Below are positions 60,201-64,000 of a DNA stretch of 64,000 nucleotides, piece after piece. A model generated the notes under the pieces. The model had not been told where the DNA came from, ran no database searches, and saw only the letters and a list, made by a program, of their open reading frames with translations. Position numbers and translations under genes: made by a program. Where the stretch lies: assembly GCA_914767715.1 (NCBI GenBank), contig OU612066.1, positions 23,038,283 through 23,102,282 on the forward strand, read 5' to 3'. The DNA comes from Membranipora membranacea. Taxonomy: Eukaryota > Bryozoa > Gymnolaemata > Cheilostomatida > Membraniporidae. Each line of letters opens with the position of its first letter. The stretch's first letter is position 1.

Positions 60201-62894
60201 ATATACAGTTTCATATGTTCTACCACCTCATTTCCTTAATGGAAACAAGTAGGACCCGAGTAAGAAAGAAAAATATTTATGAGGAATTTTGAAAAACGTT
60301 ATTTTTGAAAGATTTTCTCCTACTGAAATTATAGATATCTCTGTCAACAAATTGGTGACAAGGGTGACCATCACTGGGCTTGATGAAAACAAAGTGGAAG
60401 CATTGCCATGGAAGTGAATTTTCGTCAAGTTTAAGGATAGCCAATCATGATTCATAGTCATCCTGATTATAAAAGTATGACTAGGTCTATACATTATTTT
60501 TGATTACGCGAAGTTGATACTTGAGTAGGATTTATTTGGTTTCAGATCATTCAAGTATTTGAACTCCGCCTTTTTTTTCAAGATAAGAATGAATGCGGAG
60601 TTCCCATACTTGATCTAGAGATTGATCATATTTGACAAAACTTGGAACTTGGCTTACAATGATTAGACTGGTCCTCATTTAAATTTCCTGGTCTGAGATA
60701 TACCTTCAACTTTGTTTTACAGGTGGTTTGACATTGTACATTAGATACAGACAGACACAGCAAGCTTTAGATCACTTCCTACCATCTGATCACCATCACC
60801 GAACCAACACAGCATCACTTGTAATCGGTATGATGGCAGCCTTTGGAGTCAGCATGGTTGGAAATTTCCAGGTGAGCGAAAATTGAAACCCATTGCAGCA
60901 ATATTCACCATACAGCAATATTACCAAAAATTCAGTAGTTTTTAACGTTCAAAGCTTGTTAGTCATTGTCAGTGGTACCAAACAGGATGACTGTCATGTC
61001 ATCTGGTTATCTGGCCTACTACCGGATACACTCTGCGTATGGTCAATCACTGTCCCGCCAAATCAGACTGGATTGATGGAAACTTGATCTTGGATGAACG
61101 AAAACTAAAACAATCATTGATGATCTCCAGATCAATATGGTGAAACCATAGACTTTAGGACTTTTCAAAGACCAATGCATGTTATTATTGGGTATAGTCT
61201 TCCATAATATTTTTAAGTCAATGGGTGAAACCGTTGATATCCTGTTTCCTTTGAGTTAGCAAATGTAACAATTTCTACGCCCAACTCTTGTTCCCTAGAT
61301 CAAGCATTTAGGATTTGAGCTGCCGTTGCAGCTCACCGGCAGAATGGGAATCACAGGACATCGGACAAATTGGATCAAACTCAGAACCTGTCATTGTTTT
61401 GTTACAGATGGACAACTTGTTGATAGCTCACTATATAGGAGCCATGCTTGCGTTTGTCCTCGGAGCAGTTTATGCCTGGCTTCAAGTGTTCATATCATAC
61501 AAACTCCTGATGTTCATGTGTACCAGACCGATGTTCTATCTCAGAGTTGTCGCTTCATCCTTCGTAACGATCTTCCTGTTAGGCAGTATCCTTTTCAATC
61601 ACTACAGGCATCTCTGATTGGCTACTCAACAGCCAATCAGGGTCAAAACATGGGCTGATATTAATGTTATCTCAAGCTTAATTTTGTTTGAATAAGAAAA
61701 GTCATATTAACTTCTTGATCCAACGGCTGTTTGAATTGCGAAATAAATCTGGTTTTAGCTGTCCAACAGCCAGCAGGAAGAGTGATTCATAGGAGGCCCT
61801 TTGCAAATCCACTGTACCAATCATGTAAAGAGCAAGTAAAATAGAGCAGCGCAGCTGGCAAATCTGAATTACAGGGCTGCCATCTATTTTTATGAAAATA
61901 GAGTAGATTTTGTTAGTTATATAGATGACATGGCAGTTTTAAAGGGCTGCTGTTGGTGATGGGAGGGCGTGGGAGGGGCGCCAGGGTGCCCTTATGAGCT
62001 GAGCAATGGCTGACCATCACAATAGGCAATGCCAGATAAGTAACCTTCTTGATGACAACGTGCTGGTGGAACATAAAATTTACTCTGCCTTTTTGTTTCC
62101 TTTACTTTCATGTTTGGGTAATTGCCACAGGAAACATCCTCTATAGTTCCAATAAAATGAATTGAAAATGTGGTGAACTCGCCTTGTCACGCGGCTACTT
62201 ACAGAAAAAGTTGCGTGACAAGGCTAGTGGGGAACGGCGAATGCCTCCGCAAAGCGTTTTTATAAAAAAAATTTTAATGGCGTGAATGTCATCTTTATTA
62301 TTGATATTTCACCTTAACTCTTCCTTTTAATAGCCATGGTAGGTGGTCTGCTATATGGAGCTACAACTGATATGGTAGGTAACCACTGAGGTATTCTATA
62401 TCTGTGTAAATATCATTAAATGATCACCAACATGCAGATATTTATATATTATAATAATATATCAATTCCGCATTATTCAATAATTACATAGCTCCATATG
62501 GATATTAAAACCTTTTGGTTGTTTTTAGGCATCCTATCTCTTAACTATTTTGGGAGGCTTGAGGGTCTACTGTAACATTTATACATCATATAAATCTCTT
62601 GCTAATGTAGGAACAGTCTAACGAATATAATAATAATAAAATTTTTCTTGCTGCCTAAATCAATCATTTTTTTAAATCTTTTTAATATATAATATAATAA
62701 TATAATAAAAGATATTTGCTGTAACGTTCCCAATACTGTAATTTTTTATATTGCAGAATTTCCGACTGTTGAGCACCGTCAGTGAGTGGGTTATGGCCCT
62801 GGCATTGGCCGTCGTCTTTGCTTCCTTTGCCAGCGAATTCAGAGCTACAAAAATAGAGAAACCTAGAATTTCCATTGTGCAGCTCAGCAAATGA
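57284..62894 (+). CDS. DRAM-family (Frag1/DRAM/Sfk1) multipass membrane protein
   Basis: These six-helix-type membrane proteins sit mostly in lysosomes or the Golgi; vertebrate DRAM1/DRAM2 promote autophagy. Exons: 57284-57381, 58543-58647, 59297-59364, 60723-60871, 61408-61585, 62334-62374 and 62757-62894. Total 777 nt, 258 aa, phases 2, 2, 1, 0, 1, 0 all consistent. Helix 1 is HLLFLLPLITCLLFPVTFAV. The family signature FPYISETGTKPPES then IFGQLLNIAAVV spans exons 2-3. YIRYRQTQQ follows, then further helices (LVIGMMAAFGVSMVGNF, IGAMLAFVLGAVYAWLQ, VVASSFVTIFLLGT). The final exon has STVSEWVMALALAVVFASF, matching the AAEW helix of DRAM2. Whether the orthologue is DRAM1, DRAM2 or a TMEM150 relative is not resolved. 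The weakest junction is the 41-nt exon 6. Confidence 0.86.
57806..58022 (+). mobile_element. Putative non-LTR element scrap with TTAGAC tail
   Basis: A relatively GC-rich block in the first DRAM-gene intron ends GCAATGACAACTTAGACTTA with about 3.5 units of TTAGAC. A hexamer tail after a GC-rich body is typical of CR1/RTE-like LINE or SINE 3' ends. No coding match was recognised and the 5' limit is a guess. Confidence 0.45.
58687..58775. mobile_element. Palindromic MITE, copy 3 of 3
   Basis: AGACCAAGCTTGGTCCATTT and GCCTGCATTCGGAGTTGC on the left, CTGACCAGTGGA in the core, GCAGGCAAATTGGATCAACTT on the right. It is shorter than the other two, with a deletion in the right arm. It starts 39 bases past the donor of DRAM-gene exon 2. 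Confidence 0.75.
59607..59813 (-). mobile_element. Dispersed repeat, copy 2 (longer form)
   Basis: Same element as 51421-51577, in the same orientation. It has about 50 extra bases (TACGGTGGTTAGAAAAAAAT to CACATCATC) between ATACTTCAG and GGTTACAGAG. It lies in the third intron of the DRAM-family gene. Confidence 0.75.
62529..62606 (+). CDS. Candidate 78-nt cassette exon of the DRAM-family gene
   Basis: Between exons 6 and 7 there is an open 26-codon block with an acceptor (GTTTTTAG) and a donor (GCTAAT|GTAGGA), in phase 0 at both ends. Its product (ASYLLTILGGLRVYCNIYTS and on) is moderately hydrophobic. Including it gives 284 aa rather than 258. DRAM2 has extra loop residues at this position, but I see no clear residue match, so it could be a spurious open block. 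Confidence 0.45.
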
Positions 62895-63550
62895 AATTGA
62901 TTAGACAACAACTTATATTCTACAATGATTTTCCATTCGAGTATCCGACTCTTGCTCCATTTGCGACATCAAGCTTGCGGATCGTGAAATATTACATACT
63001 GTTTATTTTTGTAATCATTAGTATTTTTTCCCATTATTTTTTTTACCAGCATCACCGTATTTAGTCTCAGTGATCTTCGAGGCTACCCTCTTTCTCTATT
63101 CCAAAAAATTGTACTAAATCTTTTTCTGTATTTTTGATATTGCAGCAAATATAAAAACTTTTCGTCTCTCAAACAATATATTTAATTGACGTTGATCGTC
63201 ACTTACGATTGGATATACATGCGGGCACCCATATATTTCCCTTGTATTAATTGGATTATTAGAAAGAAAAAAACCTTTTGTCTTTAATTCTCTATGTCTA
63301 TGAGAGCATGGTTCTTTAATCTGAGATTGGTCGACAGAGCGAGAGAGAGAGAGAGAGAGTGGTTATTGTAGTTAGATCAAATATATGGACTTGGATAAAT
63401 GCAAACTTCGCGGATTTGTAGAAGATTTGTAGCAGATTTGCAGGATTGTGATTTGTGATTTTAAAAAATATTATAAAAGTTTAATGTTGCATAACAATGA
63501 CATATCCAATAGAGTGGATTGCCAGTGCTGGATAATAGGGTATCCGGACA
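62895..63550. other. 3' flank of the DRAM-family gene, no gene seen
   Basis: AT-rich sequence with a short (GA)n tract at about 63341-63359. No coding exon was recognised. Confidence 0.5.
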
Positions 63551-63909
63551 TTTTCCCAATGTCATTTTCCCACCAAGCCATTTTCTCACATCCCTTTATC
63601 CCACCTAGCCATTTTCCCACCAAGCCATATTCCCACTGAACCATTTTCCCACCAGAACATTTTCCCACATATCCGTTTTCCCACCAATAAGATTTCTCAC
63701 TGATCCATGTTCTCACCGGGATGTTTTCCCACCGATCTGTTTTCCCACCATGATATTTTCTCACCAAGCTGTTTTCCCACCTGGACGTTTTCTCACCAAT
63801 CCATTTTCCCACCTGGACGTTTTCTCACCAATCCATTTTTCCACCTTGACGTTTTCCCACCAATCCATTTTTCCACCCGGACGTTTTCCCACTTGCTATT
63901 TTCCCACTA
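63551..63909 (+). repeat. 16-bp minisatellite, about 22 units
   Basis: Unit TTTTCCCACC followed by six variable bases (often AATCCA, TGGACG or AAGCCA). Near the right end, two alternating unit types give a 32-bp higher-order period (CCTGGACG type then CCAATCCA type). Both strands stay open over part of it, but this is a by-product of the repeat and not a gene. Confidence 0.9.
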
Positions 63910-64000
63910 TGGCTTTTTTTCAAATGAACGCTGGTAGCTTCTTTCTATTTTTTTGTCCCTTTTCCTTCTGCTCTTCTTCAGGCATTAAAAATGTTAATTG

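Noticed and set aside
61315-61658. A second frame overlapping the DRAM-gene exon at 61408
   Set aside because: The other frame carries the helices and joins in phase to its neighbours; this one is a shadow.
63551-63909. CRISPR-like array
   Set aside because: Units are 16 bp with no separate spacer and repeat; it is a eukaryotic minisatellite.
63471-63937. Open frames on both strands with a repeated WEN/GGK pattern or FPP/FSH pattern
   Set aside because: They are translations of the 16-bp minisatellite; no start context, splice sites or neighbouring exons support them.

Overview
The window is nuclear DNA of a multicellular animal. It is AT-rich and intron-dense, with GT-AG introns from under 50 bases to about 4 kb. 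All of the recognisable genes encode conserved metazoan proteins. I cannot fix the phylum by eye; the small genes, short introns and mix of tRNA-derived SINEs, MITEs and LINE scraps suit a marine invertebrate (a sponge, cnidarian or similar). I rebuilt the gene models by hand from splice sites, reading frame and family similarity. Every complete model sums to a multiple of three.

Layout, left to right: (1) 1-3644 (+), the 3' part of a stearoyl-CoA (delta-9) desaturase. (2) 4949-15026 (-), MIC60/mitofilin, 14 coding exons, 852 aa. (3) 15420-19081 (+), quinoid dihydropteridine reductase, 6 exons, 234 aa, divergent from MIC60 across 393 bp. (4) 19726-29876 (-), INCENP, 18 coding exons, 1228 aa. 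(5) 31746-44315 (-), lysosomal alpha-mannosidase, 979 aa from 21 exons, with one exon present as two tandem, equal-length alternatives. (6) 45365-55034 (+), Elongator subunit ELP4, 8 exons, 369 aa. (7) 46583-50259 (-), an unrecognised 306-aa protein gene of 5 exons, nested in ELP4 intron 3. (8) 57284-62894 (+), a DRAM-family membrane protein, 258 aa, or 284 aa if a 78-nt candidate exon is used.

The genes are unrelated housekeeping functions (lipid desaturation, crista architecture, pterin recycling, chromosomal passenger complex, glycan breakdown, tRNA wobble modification, autophagy), so this is not an operon or a pathway cluster. Two head-to-head pairs (MIC60/QDPR and mannosidase/ELP4) may share promoters.

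Introns and spacers hold many small repeats: a 511-bp foldback with TA target duplication, a 198-bp MITE with 5-bp target duplication, a three-copy palindromic MITE, a second two-copy MITE, two tRNA-derived SINEs, a 5'-truncated LINE, a 207/157-bp dispersed pair, and minisatellites of 15 and 16 bp.

The most interesting items are the duplicated mannosidase exons separated by a 47-nt intron, the nested orphan gene, and the INCENP variations. I saw no CRISPR array, no prokaryote-style system and no bona fide tRNA or rRNA gene.
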